Positions 50,726 to 59,779 of a stretch of DNA of 64,000 bases are shown one piece after another. Every line of letters starts with the position of its first letter. Positions within the stretch are counted from its first letter, which is position 1. Position numbers and translations under genes: made by a program. Source of the stretch: Brockia lithotrophica. Lineage in GTDB: Bacteria > Bacillota > Bacilli > Thermicanales > DSM-22653. Where the stretch lies: contig NZ_RBIJ01000001.1 in assembly GCF_003633725.1 (NCBI RefSeq), forward strand, positions 193,934 through 257,933, written 5' to 3'. Under the pieces are notes generated by a model. That model was not told where the DNA came from. It was given only the letters and a program-made list of their open reading frames with translations, and did not search any database.

Positions 50726-53700
50726 ATGGCCGTCATCACGCGGCGCGAATTTTTGAAGCGTGCGGGATTTGCCGTGACCGCCGCATCGATCTTTGGCCTT
50801 TCGGGAGCGCAGAAGGCCTTTGCCCGAACGGCGAAGATCCAGCTCGACATCAAGAAGGGCAAGACGTACCCGACGGTGTGCCCCTACTGCTCCGTAGGAT
50901 GCGGAATGCTCGCCACGTCCGTGGACGGGAAGATCGTCCACATCGAGGGCAACCCCGACAGCCCGATCAACCGCGGCGCCCTGTGTTCGAAAGGGTCGGC
51001 CGCCCTCCAGCTCGTGAACAACCCCGCGCGCAATACGAAGGTTCTCTACCGCCGCCCCGGGGGGACGGAGTGGGAAGAGAAGCCGTACGATTGGGCCCTC
51101 GACCGCGTCGCCCAGCTCATCAAGGAAACGCGCGACCGCACGTTCGTCGAGAAGGACAAGGACGGAAACCTCATCATGGCCACGCCGGCCATCGCCCACC
51201 TCGGCGGTTCGACGAACGAAAACGAGTGGCTCTACCTTCACATCAAGCTCCTGCGCGCCCTCGGACTCGTAAACGTCGACGACAACGCCCGCCTCTGCCA
51301 CGCCTCCACCGTTCCCGCCCTCGCGGCTTCCTTTGGACGCGGGGCGATGACCCTCGCCGTGCAGGACCTCTACAACAGCGACGTAGTCGTCATCATGGGG
51401 TCGAACATGGCAGAGAACCACCCCGTGGGCTTCCGCTGGGTGCTCAAGGCCAAGGAGGAGCGCGGGGCTAAGCTCATCGTCGTCGACCCGCGCTTTACGC
51501 GCACCGCTTCCGCGGCGGACAAGTATGTGCCCATCCGGCCGGGGACAGACATCGTCTTCCTCGGGGCGCTCGTGAACTACATCTTGCAAAACGACCTGTA
51601 CTTCAAGGAATACGTCGTGAACTACACGAACGCCCCCTTCCTCGTGAACGAGAACTTTAAGGATACGGAAGACCTGGAAGGGCTTTTCGTCGGCTACGAT
51701 CCGGAGAAGGGCGCCTACAACCAGAAGCTCTGGGACTTCGAGCGCGAGGAGCTCGTGCCCTCCTCTCAAGAGCCCAAGACGCTCACGGAGCGCGTCGCGC
51801 AAAAGCTCCGCGTCGGGCGGCCGAAGCGTGACGATACCTTACAGCATCCGCGCACGGTCTTCCAGATCTTGAAGCGCCACTACAGCCGCTACACGCCAGA
51901 AATGGTGGAAAAGATCTGCGGAGTATCCAAAGAGGATTTCCTCTACGTCGCCAAGACGCTCGCGGAGGTAGGTCGGCCGGACAAGACGGCGGCATTCGTC
52001 TACTCCATGGGCTGGACGCAGCACACGGTAGGCGCGCAGATCATCCGGACCTCGACGATCCTCCTCGGACTCTTGGGGAGCATCGGGCGCCCCGGCGGGG
52101 GGATTGCCGCGATGCGCGGGCACTCCAACGTACAGGGCGCCTCGGATTTCCCACTTCTCGCCAACTACCTCATGGGGTACATCGCCTTCCCGCAGAAGGG
52201 TGCCAACAGCCTCGAGGAGTACCTCCTCAAGGTGACGAAGCCCACGGGGTGGTGGGCGAACACGCCGAAGTACGTCGTGAGCCTTCTGAAGGCGTGGTTC
52301 GGCGAACACGCGACGGCCGAAAACGACTTCGGCTTCAACTCGCTCCCGCGGGCCTTCGGAGACCACACGATCTTCGGGATCCTCGACCAGATGCGCCAGG
52401 GGATCGTCGAGGGTCTCATCCAGATGGGGCAAAACATCGCCACGAGCGGGCAGCACGCCTCGTTCATTCGCACGGACGCCCTGCCTAAGCTCAAGTGGAT
52501 GGTGATCGTCGACCCGTTCCTCACGGAGTCGGCGACCTTCTGGAAGGACGCGCCAGAGGTCAAAGAAGGGAAGCTCAAGCCCGAAGAAATCCAGACGGAG
52601 ATCTTCGTCTTCCCTGCGGCCGCCTTCGCCGAAAAGTCCGGGAGCATCACGAACACTGGGCGCACGGCGCAGTGGCGAGAAAAGGCCGGCAGGTCGCCGG
52701 GAGACGCCCGCGGCGATCTGTACTTCACGTACGAACTCGGGAAGCGGCTCAAGAAGCTCTACGCGAACAGCACGAACCCGCGCGATTGGGCGATCCAGCA
52801 CCTCACGTGGGACTACGAGGGGAGCGACCCGAACGAAGGGCCGGACATCCTCAAAATTCTCAAGGAGATCAACGGCTACAACGTGGCCGACGGCTCCCAC
52901 GTGAAGAGTTTCCTCGAGCTCAAGGACGACGGCTCCACGGCGTGCGGGAACTGGATCTACGCGGGGATCTACCCCGACCCCAAGACGAACCGCGCCGCCT
53001 CCCGCGATCCCCAGGGGCGCTACGCCTTGAACTGGGGCTTTACATGGCCGGCAAACCGCCACATCCTCTACAACCGCGCCTCCGCCGACCCGAACGGGCG
53101 TCCGTGGGCGGAAAACAAGAAGCTCATCTGGTGGGACGAGGCGCAAAAGAAGTGGGTCGGAGACGACGTTCCGGACTTCCCGGCGGCCAAGGCGCCCACC
53201 GCCGAGGCGAAGCCCGACGGGATCGGCCTCGACGCCCATTCCGGACGCGATCCATTCATCATGATGGCCGACGGACGTTTGGGGATCTTTGCCCCGCTTG
53301 CCGACGGACCGCTTCCGACGCACTACGAACCCGTGGAGACGCCCGTGGGGAACCTCCTGTATCCCAAGTACCCGCACAACCCCGTGACCGTCTACTACAA
53401 AAAGATCCCGCGGAACGTCCTCCACGGCGTGGCGAACGAGAAGTACCCGTACATCATCTCGACGTACCGCCTCACGGAACACTGGCACGGAGGCGCCATG
53501 TCACGCAACCTCCCGTGGCTTTCGGAGCTCATGCCCGAGCTCTTCGCGGAGATTTCGCCGGAACTCGCCAAGACAATCGGGGTGAAGAGCGGCGACTGGG
53601 TGGAGATCACCACCGAACGCGGCCGCGTGCGCGCCCGTGTCCTCGTCACGCGGCGCATCCGCCCCTACGTCGTCGACGGCCGAGTCTACCAGGTCGTGGG

Positions 53701-53842
53701 GCTTCCGATCCACTGGGGGTACGCCGGAGCGGTGGTGAAGGGCGACATCACGAACAACCTGACGGCAATCGTCGGCGAGCCGAACTCGCGCATCCACGAA
53801 TCCAAGGTCTTCACGTGCAACATCCGCAAGGTCGAAGGCTAA
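50726..53842 (+). CDS. fdhA: membrane formate dehydrogenase catalytic subunit, Tat-exported
   Basis: 1038 residues, the size of FDH-N/FDH-O alpha. A twin-arginine signal (TRREFLKRAG then a hydrophobic stretch) is followed by a [4Fe-4S] site CPYCSVGCGM...GALCSKG and the pterin domains. The metal ligand sits in NARLCHASTVPALAASFGRG: Cys191, codon TGC, replaces the selenocysteine of the E. coli enzymes. The active-site His follows it. The C-terminal domain closes the cofactor (VYQVVGLPIHWGY). It oxidises formate (or reduces CO2) on the outer face of the membrane, with electrons passing to the next two subunits. With tungstate uptake genes nearby, tungsten is the likely metal. Confidence 0.94.
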   Translation: MAVITRREFLKRAGFAVTAASIFGLSGAQKAFARTAKIQLDIKKGKTYPTVCPYCSVGCGMLATSVDGKIVHIEGNPDSPINRGALCSKGSAALQLVNNPARNTKVLYRRPGGTEWEEKPYDWALDRVAQLIKETRDRTFVEKDKDGNLIMATPAIAHLGGSTNENEWLYLHIKLLRALGLVNVDDNARLCHASTVPALAASFGRGAMTLAVQDLYNSDVVVIMGSNMAENHPVGFRWVLKAKEERGAKLIVVDPRFTRTASAADKYVPIRPGTDIVFLGALVNYILQNDLYFKEYVVNYTNAPFLVNENFKDTEDLEGLFVGYDPEKGAYNQKLWDFEREELVPSSQEPKTLTERVAQKLRVGRPKRDDTLQHPRTVFQILKRHYSRYTPEMVEKICGVSKEDFLYVAKTLAEVGRPDKTAAFVYSMGWTQHTVGAQIIRTSTILLGLLGSIGRPGGGIAAMRGHSNVQGASDFPLLANYLMGYIAFPQKGANSLEEYLLKVTKPTGWWANTPKYVVSLLKAWFGEHATAENDFGFNSLPRAFGDHTIFGILDQMRQGIVEGLIQMGQNIATSGQHASFIRTDALPKLKWMVIVDPFLTESATFWKDAPEVKEGKLKPEEIQTEIFVFPAAAFAEKSGSITNTGRTAQWREKAGRSPGDARGDLYFTYELGKRLKKLYANSTNPRDWAIQHLTWDYEGSDPNEGPDILKILKEINGYNVADGSHVKSFLELKDDGSTACGNWIYAGIYPDPKTNRAASRDPQGRYALNWGFTWPANRHILYNRASADPNGRPWAENKKLIWWDEAQKKWVGDDVPDFPAAKAPTAEAKPDGIGLDAHSGRDPFIMMADGRLGIFAPLADGPLPTHYEPVETPVGNLLYPKYPHNPVTVYYKKIPRNVLHGVANEKYPYIISTYRLTEHWHGGAMSRNLPWLSELMPELFAEISPELAKTIGVKSGDWVEITTERGRVRARVLVTRRIRPYVVDGRVYQVVGLPIHWGYAGAVVKGDITNNLTAIVGEPNSRIHESKVFTCNIRKVEG

Positions 53843-53860
53843 ACGCGGGAGCACGAGGGG

Positions 53861-54652
53861 GTGTCGGCGTTGGGAGCTAAGGGGATGCTCATCGATACGT
53901 CGTTGTGCATCGGATGTAAAGCGTGTCAGGTGGCCTGTAAGGAGTGGAACGACCTCCCCATGGAAGAGCACATCGGCTTTTCCGGGGACAGCTACGACAA
54001 CACGCTCCGCCTTACGGCGACCACCTGGCGCCACGTGAAGTTCATCGAGCAGTTCGACGAAAACCACAACGGACGCTGGCTCTTCCTTTCCGATTCCTGC
54101 AAGCACTGTACGGACGCCGCGTGTATGAATGTCTGCCCGACCGGCGCCATCGTGCGCACGGAGTTCGGATCGGTGTACGTGCAGGAGGACGTGTGCATCG
54201 GCTGCGGTTCGTGCGAGCGGGCCTGCCCCTTTGGCGTGATTCACGTAGACGCCAAAAAGCACGTGGCGCAAAAGTGCACGCTCTGCTACGACCGACTGCA
54301 ACACGGGATGCAGCCGGCGTGCGCCCAAGCCTGTCCAACGGACGCGATCCAGTTCGGCGACGTGGACGAGCTCCGGAAGCACGCCCGCGAACGCGTGGCC
54401 CAGCTTCAGGCGCGCGGCGAGGACAAGGCGCGCGTGTACGGCGAGGACATCGCCGGCGGGCTGAACGTCTTCTACATCCTGTTGGACGAGCCCAAGGTGT
54501 ACGGCCTGCCGGAAGAGGTTTCCGTGCCGAACCGCGAAAACGAACTTCCCGTCCTCGGCGTCGTCGGTGCCGTGGCGGCGGGACTCGTCGGCCTCGCCGC
54601 CCTCGCGGACGCGCGGACGGATGCGCCGACGATTAAGGAAGAAAGCGAGTGA
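53861..54652 (+). CDS. fdhB: formate dehydrogenase iron-sulfur subunit
   Basis: 263 residues from GTG 53861. Four ferredoxin-like cysteine clusters are visible: CIGCKACQVACKEWND, CKHCTDAACMNVCPTG, CIGCGSCERACPFGV and CTLCYDRLQHG..ACAQACPTDA. They wire electrons from the catalytic subunit. A C-terminal membrane helix (about 228-248, LPVLGVVGAVAAGLVGLAAL) anchors it, as in FdnH. The protein is exported as a complex with the Tat-signal subunit. Confidence 0.93.
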   Translation: MSALGAKGMLIDTSLCIGCKACQVACKEWNDLPMEEHIGFSGDSYDNTLRLTATTWRHVKFIEQFDENHNGRWLFLSDSCKHCTDAACMNVCPTGAIVRTEFGSVYVQEDVCIGCGSCERACPFGVIHVDAKKHVAQKCTLCYDRLQHGMQPACAQACPTDAIQFGDVDELRKHARERVAQLQARGEDKARVYGEDIAGGLNVFYILLDEPKVYGLPEEVSVPNRENELPVLGVVGAVAAGLVGLAALADARTDAPTIKEESE

Positions 54653-54707
54653 GCGCGGAAGGCGGTAAACCCGCACGAAAACGCGGTGGAAACGGGGGTG
54701 GCGGCCA

Positions 54708-55412
54708 ATGGCCGAGACGCGGCGGTGGATTCTCAAGCATCGCCTGCCGAGTCAGACGATGCACTTTCTCCTCCTTCTCTCTTGGTTTACGCTTGCGGTA
54801 ACGGGGTTTGGGGTAAAATTCGGGTGGGTGAGCGGACCTACGGCGGTGTCCTTCATCCAGTGGCACGTATACGCCGGGGCGCTTCTCACCTTTGCGTCTC
54901 TCGGGTACGTTCTCTTTGCCTGGCGGAGCTTTACCGCCCTCGTGCGCGAGATGTTCACCTGGGATCGCGATACGTGGCTGTGGTGGACGAACCTGGGCGG
55001 GTACCCGCAGAAGATCCTCCGCCTTGGGAAGCCCAAAGAATACCCGCAGACGAAGTACAACGCAGGCCAAAAGTTCTTCGGGGTCGTCGTTCTTTTGGCC
55101 ATTCCCACCGTGATCGTTACGGGGTGGCAGATGTACTTCTTCCCCGGCGCGTTGCCGCACGTGTGGAATAAGATCTTCTTCGACGTACACGTGTGGTTTA
55201 CCCTCTTCGTGACGCTCTTCGTGCTCGTAGTCCACATTCCCCTGGCTCTCTACCTCTTCGACGACTTCAAGGGGATGTTCCGGTTCGGAGCAGGGTACGT
55301 TCCTTTGGAGTTTGCCGAGGAGCACAGTCCGAAGTGGGTGAAGCAGGTGCTCGCCCGAGAAGAAGTCCCGCATACCCGGGGAACCGGCGGGAAGGTCGCA
55401 GGAGAGGCGTAA
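54708..55412 (+). CDS. fdhC: formate dehydrogenase cytochrome b subunit
   Basis: 234 residues with four membrane helices (about 17-37, 48-70, 118-137, 155-178) and histidines placed for two hemes: QTMHFLLLLSW, FIQWHVYAGALL, DVHVWFTLFVT and VVHIPLALYLF. It passes electrons to quinone, like FdnI/FdoI. It starts at ATG 54708; the region upstream gives GGAAACGGGGGTGG. Confidence 0.9.
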   Translation: MAETRRWILKHRLPSQTMHFLLLLSWFTLAVTGFGVKFGWVSGPTAVSFIQWHVYAGALLTFASLGYVLFAWRSFTALVREMFTWDRDTWLWWTNLGGYPQKILRLGKPKEYPQTKYNAGQKFFGVVVLLAIPTVIVTGWQMYFFPGALPHVWNKIFFDVHVWFTLFVTLFVLVVHIPLALYLFDDFKGMFRFGAGYVPLEFAEEHSPKWVKQVLAREEVPHTRGTGGKVAGEA

Positions 55413-55456
55413 CCTCGTCCTCTTAAGGAGCAAAGGGAAAAAGACGATTCCCCAAA

Positions 55457-55512
55457 GGGGCTCCTCGTCTACCGGACGGGCGAAGGAGACGGAGGAGCCC
55501 CGCCCTTCTCTC
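55457..55512 (+). terminator. hairpin after the fdh structural genes
   Basis: GGGGCTCCTC (55457-55466) pairs with GAGGAGCCCC (55492-55501) and the inner GTCT with AGAC, followed by a pyrimidine-rich run GCCCTTCTCTCTCT. It could terminate or attenuate transcription before fdhE, lowering the amount of the accessory protein. Confidence 0.45.
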
Positions 55513-55577
55513 TCTGCGGGAGGCGCGTCGGGGCGATTTCCGGGTCGAGTGAGTAAGCGTCTAAAGGAGCGACGGAC

Positions 55578-56456
55578 GTGGACGTACAGCGCATTGTGCA
55601 GATGTGGGAGACGATGCCCTTTCCCGAAGAAATCAAGGAAGACGAAGGTTTTGCAAAGCTTCGGGAAGCGTACGTCGACCTTCTCGGGGTGTATGCGGCA
55701 CACCCGTTTGCCGCTTCGGTTCCCCGGGTGCCCGAAGAAGAAGTTCAAGCGCACCTTCGGGCGGGAACGCCACTTCTTCGGGCGATCGAAGCCTCGGTCG
55801 ATTTCTCCCACGCGGAAAGTCTGCTTCCGCTCGTAGCCGCCTGGGAAGGGTTTTCCGAAGAAGTGCGCGCTTCGCTTTGGGAGGTCCTGGAGAAGACTTT
55901 ACCCGCGGAGCGCCTTGCGCTCCTCGCCGCGGCGTGGGCGGGGGAGGGAGCTGCCGTTCACGAAGCGGCAGAACGCCTGGAAGTGCAGCCTAAGGCGCTC
56001 GAGGCGTGGCTCTTCTTCGCCTTGTACCCGACGCGTGTGGCCGTACGGGAGGCGTGGCTGGGCAAAGATCGGGTACCCCTCGAGGTTTGGGGCCACGGGA
56101 GCTGCCCCTTCTGCGGCGCCCTTCCGCACTTGGGAGAGTTCGTGGGGGACCGAGGCGAACGGGTTCTCCGTTGTCCGAGCTGCGGCGCCGCGTGGGAGTT
56201 TCCGCGGCTTCGCTGTCCCGCCTGCGGCGAGGACGACCCAAATCATTTGGAAGTCCTCTTCTTTGACGTGGATCGCGACAGGGTTCGCGTCGACGTGTGC
56301 GATCGCTGCGGCCATTACGTAAAGGGGATTCCCGCGCTCGAACTCTCCGACCCGTTCGAGCTCCTCCTCCTGGACGCCTTTACCTACCCCTTAGACGTCG
56401 CCGCCGAAGAGGAGGGTTACGGGAGGCCCCAGGCGGAGGAAGGTCGAGATCGGTAG
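55578..56456 (+). CDS. fdhE: formate dehydrogenase accessory protein FdhE
   Basis: 292 residues from GTG 55578. The N-terminal two thirds are helical; the C-terminus has rubredoxin-like Cys pairs GSCPFCGALP, LRCPSCGAAWEF, LRCPACGEDD and VDVCDRCGHYVKG. FdhE binds the catalytic subunit and is needed for active membrane formate dehydrogenase. The order after fdhABC is the usual one. Confidence 0.9.
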   Translation: MDVQRIVQMWETMPFPEEIKEDEGFAKLREAYVDLLGVYAAHPFAASVPRVPEEEVQAHLRAGTPLLRAIEASVDFSHAESLLPLVAAWEGFSEEVRASLWEVLEKTLPAERLALLAAAWAGEGAAVHEAAERLEVQPKALEAWLFFALYPTRVAVREAWLGKDRVPLEVWGHGSCPFCGALPHLGEFVGDRGERVLRCPSCGAAWEFPRLRCPACGEDDPNHLEVLFFDVDRDRVRVDVCDRCGHYVKGIPALELSDPFELLLLDAFTYPLDVAAEEEGYGRPQAEEGRDR

Positions 56457-56494
56457 GGATCTCGCCCTCCAAAGTTCGAGAAGGAGGGAGGCGC

Positions 56495-57097
56495 GTGCGG
56501 AGCGCGTGCATCTTGTCCGGCGGCAAATCTTCGCGCATGGGGCGCAACAAGGCGTTTCTCCCCGTCGCCGGGCTTCCCAACATCCGCCGCATCGTGGAGA
56601 CCTTGCGCCCGCACTTTCCGGACGTCTGTCTGGTCACCAACGATCCGGAAGCTTACGAAGACCTCGGCCTTCCCATGACACGCGACCGCTACCCGGGACA
56701 GGGTCCTGTAGCCGGCGTACACGCGGGACTCCTTCTCGCCCGCTTCGATCGCGTCTTCGTCGTGGCAAACGACATGCCCTTCGTCTCCGCGGAGGTCGCC
56801 CTTCGCCTGGTGGAGCTTTCTGAAGGATACGACGCCGCGGTCCCCGAAGTGGGCGGTCAGGTGCACACCCTATATGCGGTGTACCGCAAAGAAACGGCGC
56901 CGCACTTCGAAGCCGTGCTCCTCGAAGGGCGGCGGCGCATGGTCGACGTGTACGAACGAATCCGTGTGCGCTACGTCCGGGCGGAAGAGCTCGGGCTCAC
57001 TCCGGAGGAGGCGGAACGCATCTTCTTCAACATGAACACGCCCGAGGAGTACGCCCGCGCCCTCGCGTGGACGGAAGAGGGGGAAGTCCAGAAGTAA
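56495..57097 (+). CDS. mobA: molybdenum cofactor guanylyltransferase MobA
   Basis: 200 residues from GTG 56495 after AAGGAGGGAGG. SACILSGGKSSRMGRNKAFL is the GTP-binding loop, PGQGPVAGVHAGLL and VVANDMPFVS (metal Asp) follow, and FFNMNTPEEYARAL closes. It adds GMP to form the bis-MGD cofactor required by the formate dehydrogenase. No mobB is adjacent. Confidence 0.92.
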   Translation: MRSACILSGGKSSRMGRNKAFLPVAGLPNIRRIVETLRPHFPDVCLVTNDPEAYEDLGLPMTRDRYPGQGPVAGVHAGLLLARFDRVFVVANDMPFVSAEVALRLVELSEGYDAAVPEVGGQVHTLYAVYRKETAPHFEAVLLEGRRRMVDVYERIRVRYVRAEELGLTPEEAERIFFNMNTPEEYARALAWTEEGEVQK

Positions 57098-57173
57098 CCC
57101 GCGTTTGGGATTCTGGGTGTCGGGGAGTTTTGTTGTCTAAGTCCCGCAGGAAGGCTCCCGCCGCGGACAAGAT

Positions 57174-57185
57174 GTAGGGTCCTAC
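57174..57185 (+). repeat. small inverted repeat before tupA
   Basis: GTAGG-GT-CCTAC lies about 50 bases before tupA. It may be an operator for a metal-sensing regulator. The motif is short. Confidence 0.25.
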
Positions 57186-57237
57186 TACAAGTATTCCGAC
57201 GAAAAGAGGCACACAAACGACGAATAGGGGGTTCCGC

Positions 57238-58158
57238 ATGTTCCGAACGATCGCGGGCAAGCGCCGCTGGGCGGTCGCCGCCCTTGTCTTCTGGTTTGCC
57301 GTCTTTGGAGCCCTTGCCGGCTGCGGCAAGTCGGCCCCTGCCGGGACATCCCCGGAAACGAAGGCTCCGTCCGCGGAAACGCCGCAACCGGCGCCCGCCG
57401 TGCGGGACGTCGTCCTCGCGACGACCACGAGCACGCAGGACACGGGCCTTCTCGACTACCTCGTACCGATCTTCGAAAAGCAAACGGGCTACAAGGTCAA
57501 GGTCGTCGCCGTCGGCACGGGGCAGGCGCTTGAGATGGGGAAGCGGGGCGAAGCCGACGTCCTCCTCACGCACGCTCCCGCCTCCGAAAAGCCGCTCGTG
57601 GACGACGGCACGGTGACGAACTACCGCCTCGTCATGCACAACGACTTCGTCCTCGTCGGTCCCCCTAACGACCCGGCCAAGGTCAAGGAAGCCCAAGACC
57701 TGAAGGCCGCCATGAAGGCAATCGCCGCCTCCGGCGCGGGCTTCGTCTCCCGGGGCGACGATTCGGGTACGCACAAGAAAGAACTCGTCCTCTGGAAGGC
57801 GGCCGGCGTCGATCCTAAGGGACAGGCGTGGTACAGAGAAAGCGGTACGGGGATGGGGCAGACGCTCCTCATCGCCAACGAAAAGCGCGCGTACACCTTG
57901 ACGGACCGCGGTACGTACCTCGCCTACAAGAACAAGCTCGACCTCGCCATCGTCCGCGAGGGCGACAAGGACCTCCTCAACATCTACCACGTCATGCAGG
58001 TGAACCCCGAAAAGTACCCCAAGGTGAATGCGGAGGGTGCCAAGGCCTTTGTCGAGTTTCTCGTGTCGCCCGAGACGCAAAAGCTCATTGGCGAGTTCGG
58101 CGTCGACAAGTACGGGCAGCCCCTCTTCTTCCCCGACGCGAAAGAGGGGAAGGAGTAA
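57238..58158 (+). CDS. tupA: tungstate ABC transporter substrate-binding lipoprotein
   Basis: 306 residues with a lipoprotein signal (helix, then ALAGC) and a Pro/Thr-rich linker. The mature domain begins VVLATTTSTQDTGLLDYLVP, the TupA signature in which TTTS and neighbouring residues bind the oxyanion. VGTGQALEMG, RGDDSGTHKKE and RESGTGMGQTL match TupA/WtpA-like proteins rather than ModA. It should deliver tungstate to TupBC. Some members bind molybdate as well. Confidence 0.92.
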   Translation: MFRTIAGKRRWAVAALVFWFAVFGALAGCGKSAPAGTSPETKAPSAETPQPAPAVRDVVLATTTSTQDTGLLDYLVPIFEKQTGYKVKVVAVGTGQALEMGKRGEADVLLTHAPASEKPLVDDGTVTNYRLVMHNDFVLVGPPNDPAKVKEAQDLKAAMKAIAASGAGFVSRGDDSGTHKKELVLWKAAGVDPKGQAWYRESGTGMGQTLLIANEKRAYTLTDRGTYLAYKNKLDLAIVREGDKDLLNIYHVMQVNPEKYPKVNAEGAKAFVEFLVSPETQKLIGEFGVDKYGQPLFFPDAKEGKE

Positions 58159-58164
58159 AACGCT

Positions 58165-58863
58165 GTGGATCTCGTGTGGTCGGGACTCCGCGAGGCGGTG
58201 CGGATTCTCTTGGCCCGAGACCCGGAAATCTTCGCGATCTTCGGGCTCTCTCTCCGCATCGCGGTTTGGGCGCTCGGGATCAGCCTCCTCATCGGCCTTC
58301 CGCTGGGCGTCCTCCTCGGCGTCGTGCACTTTCGCGGCCGCGGGGTGCTCCTAAGCATCTTTAACGCCGGAATGGGGCTTCCGCCCACGGTCGTCGGGCT
58401 GTGGGTGGCCCTTTTTCTCTGGCGGAACGGGCCTTTGGGCGCCCTGCGCCTCATCTACACGCCTGCGGCCATCGTCATCGCCGAGGTGATCCTCACGACG
58501 CCGATCCTCGTCGCCCTCGTCGCGGCGGCGGCTGCGGGTGCCAAAGAGCGGCTACACGAGTTCTTCCTCTCCTTGGGGACGACGCCGCCGACGTACCTCT
58601 ACCTCCTCTTGCGGGAAATTCGCATGCCGCTTCTCGCTGCGGTGATTGCCGGCTTCGGACGGGTGATTTCCGAAGTGGGGGCGGCGATGATCGTCGGCGG
58701 CAACATCCGCGGGGAAACGCGGACGCTCACGACGGCGATCGTACTCGAGGTGTCGAAGGGGGCATTCGACCGGGCGCTGGCAATCAGCTTTCTCCTTCTC
58801 GCCCTGTCTTTCGCCGTCACCGCATTCCTCACCTACCTCCAGCACCGCGTCCGGGAAGGTTGA
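58165..58863 (+). CDS. tupB: tungstate ABC transporter permease
   Basis: 232 residues, five to six helices, starting with GTG 58165 six bases after tupA. The EAA loop is in FLSLGTTPPTYLYLLLREIRMPLLAAVIAGFGRVISEVGAAMIVGGNI. It forms the homodimeric channel of TupABC. Its stop region overlaps a possible TTG start of the ATPase gene. Confidence 0.9.
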   Translation: MDLVWSGLREAVRILLARDPEIFAIFGLSLRIAVWALGISLLIGLPLGVLLGVVHFRGRGVLLSIFNAGMGLPPTVVGLWVALFLWRNGPLGALRLIYTPAAIVIAEVILTTPILVALVAAAAAGAKERLHEFFLSLGTTPPTYLYLLLREIRMPLLAAVIAGFGRVISEVGAAMIVGGNIRGETRTLTTAIVLEVSKGAFDRALAISFLLLALSFAVTAFLTYLQHRVREG

Positions 58864-58907
58864 TCGCGGAATCCGGGTTGCGAGGCGTTGCCGAAGGGGG
58901 GATCGCC

Positions 58908-59615
58908 GTGGGAGACGTCCTCCGCGTGCGCGGGGTGCGCGTCGTACGCGCCGGACGTGCCATCTTGGACGGAATCGACCTCCACCTCGCCGCGGGGGAG
59001 CGTCTCGGTCTTGCGGGCCCAAACGGATCGGGAAAGACGACGCTCCTCAAGGTCCTCGCCCTTCTTCTTACGCCGACGGAAGGGGAACGCGAGGTGTTCG
59101 GCGTACCCGTAAGCCGCACCGTTCCGACAGAACTCCGCCGGCGCATGGCCGTCGTCTTTCAGGATCCGCCGCTTCTTACGGGTAGTGTGCTGGCGAACAT
59201 CTACCTCCCTTTGCGCATTCGCGGCCTGGGCCGGAACAAGGCAAGGGAAGAGGCGTACGCCTGGCTCGAGCGTTTTGGGCTGGAAGTCTTTGCGGGACGA
59301 AGCGCCCGCTCCCTCTCGGGTGGGGAGCGGGCGCGCCTCGCCCTCGCCCGCGCGCTGGCGCTGCGGCCGGAGGTGCTCTTTTTAGACGAACCCTTTGCCG
59401 CCGTAGACGTCACGTCGCGTGCGCCCCTCAAGGCGACCCTCCGGGAGATCCTGCGAGATCAGGGGACGAGCCTCCTCCTCATCAGCCACGACTACCGCGA
59501 CTTGGAAGACCTCACGGAGCGCACGGTCGTCCTCGTGCGCGGTCGCGTGCTCGCCGCCGGCCCGACGGCAACCTTACGGCGAGAACATCCTCTCGTGCGC
59601 GAGCTCTTTCCCTGA
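58908..59615 (+). CDS. tupC: tungstate ABC transporter ATPase
   Basis: 235 residues from GTG 58908 after AAGGGGGGA; TTG 58860 coupled to the tupB stop is an alternative. Walker A is GPNGSGKTT, the Q-loop VVFQDPPLL, signature LSGGERARLALARAL, Walker B VLFLDEPFAAVD and switch SHDYRD. No C-terminal oxyanion-sensing domain is present, unlike ModC. Confidence 0.9.
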   Translation: MGDVLRVRGVRVVRAGRAILDGIDLHLAAGERLGLAGPNGSGKTTLLKVLALLLTPTEGEREVFGVPVSRTVPTELRRRMAVVFQDPPLLTGSVLANIYLPLRIRGLGRNKAREEAYAWLERFGLEVFAGRSARSLSGGERARLALARALALRPEVLFLDEPFAAVDVTSRAPLKATLREILRDQGTSLLLISHDYRDLEDLTERTVVLVRGRVLAAGPTATLRREHPLVRELFP

Positions 59616-59681
59616 AGCCGAGGCGGTGCCGAACGATCGAAACGGTTCTCACCGAGTAAACGCTTTCAGGAAGAAATAGGG

Positions 59682-59687
59682 TATAAT
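59682..59687 (+). promoter_or_regulatory. -10-like box before the AOR gene
   Basis: TATAAT at 59682-59687, about 95 bases before the AOR start. The -35 region has no good match, so an activator or chance is possible. Confidence 0.35.
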
Positions 59688-59779
59688 GGCAAAGAGAAAC
59701 ACCCCCACCCGTATTGCGGCTTTCGACGTCCCGGCACCCGTTTCCTCGAAACTTGTCTTAAAAGGGAGGCGTGGGTACG

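Noticed and set aside
59616-59779. Molybdenum cofactor riboswitch before AOR
   Set aside because: Context fits, but I could not find the conserved paired core; the leader after the -10 box is only about 90 bases.
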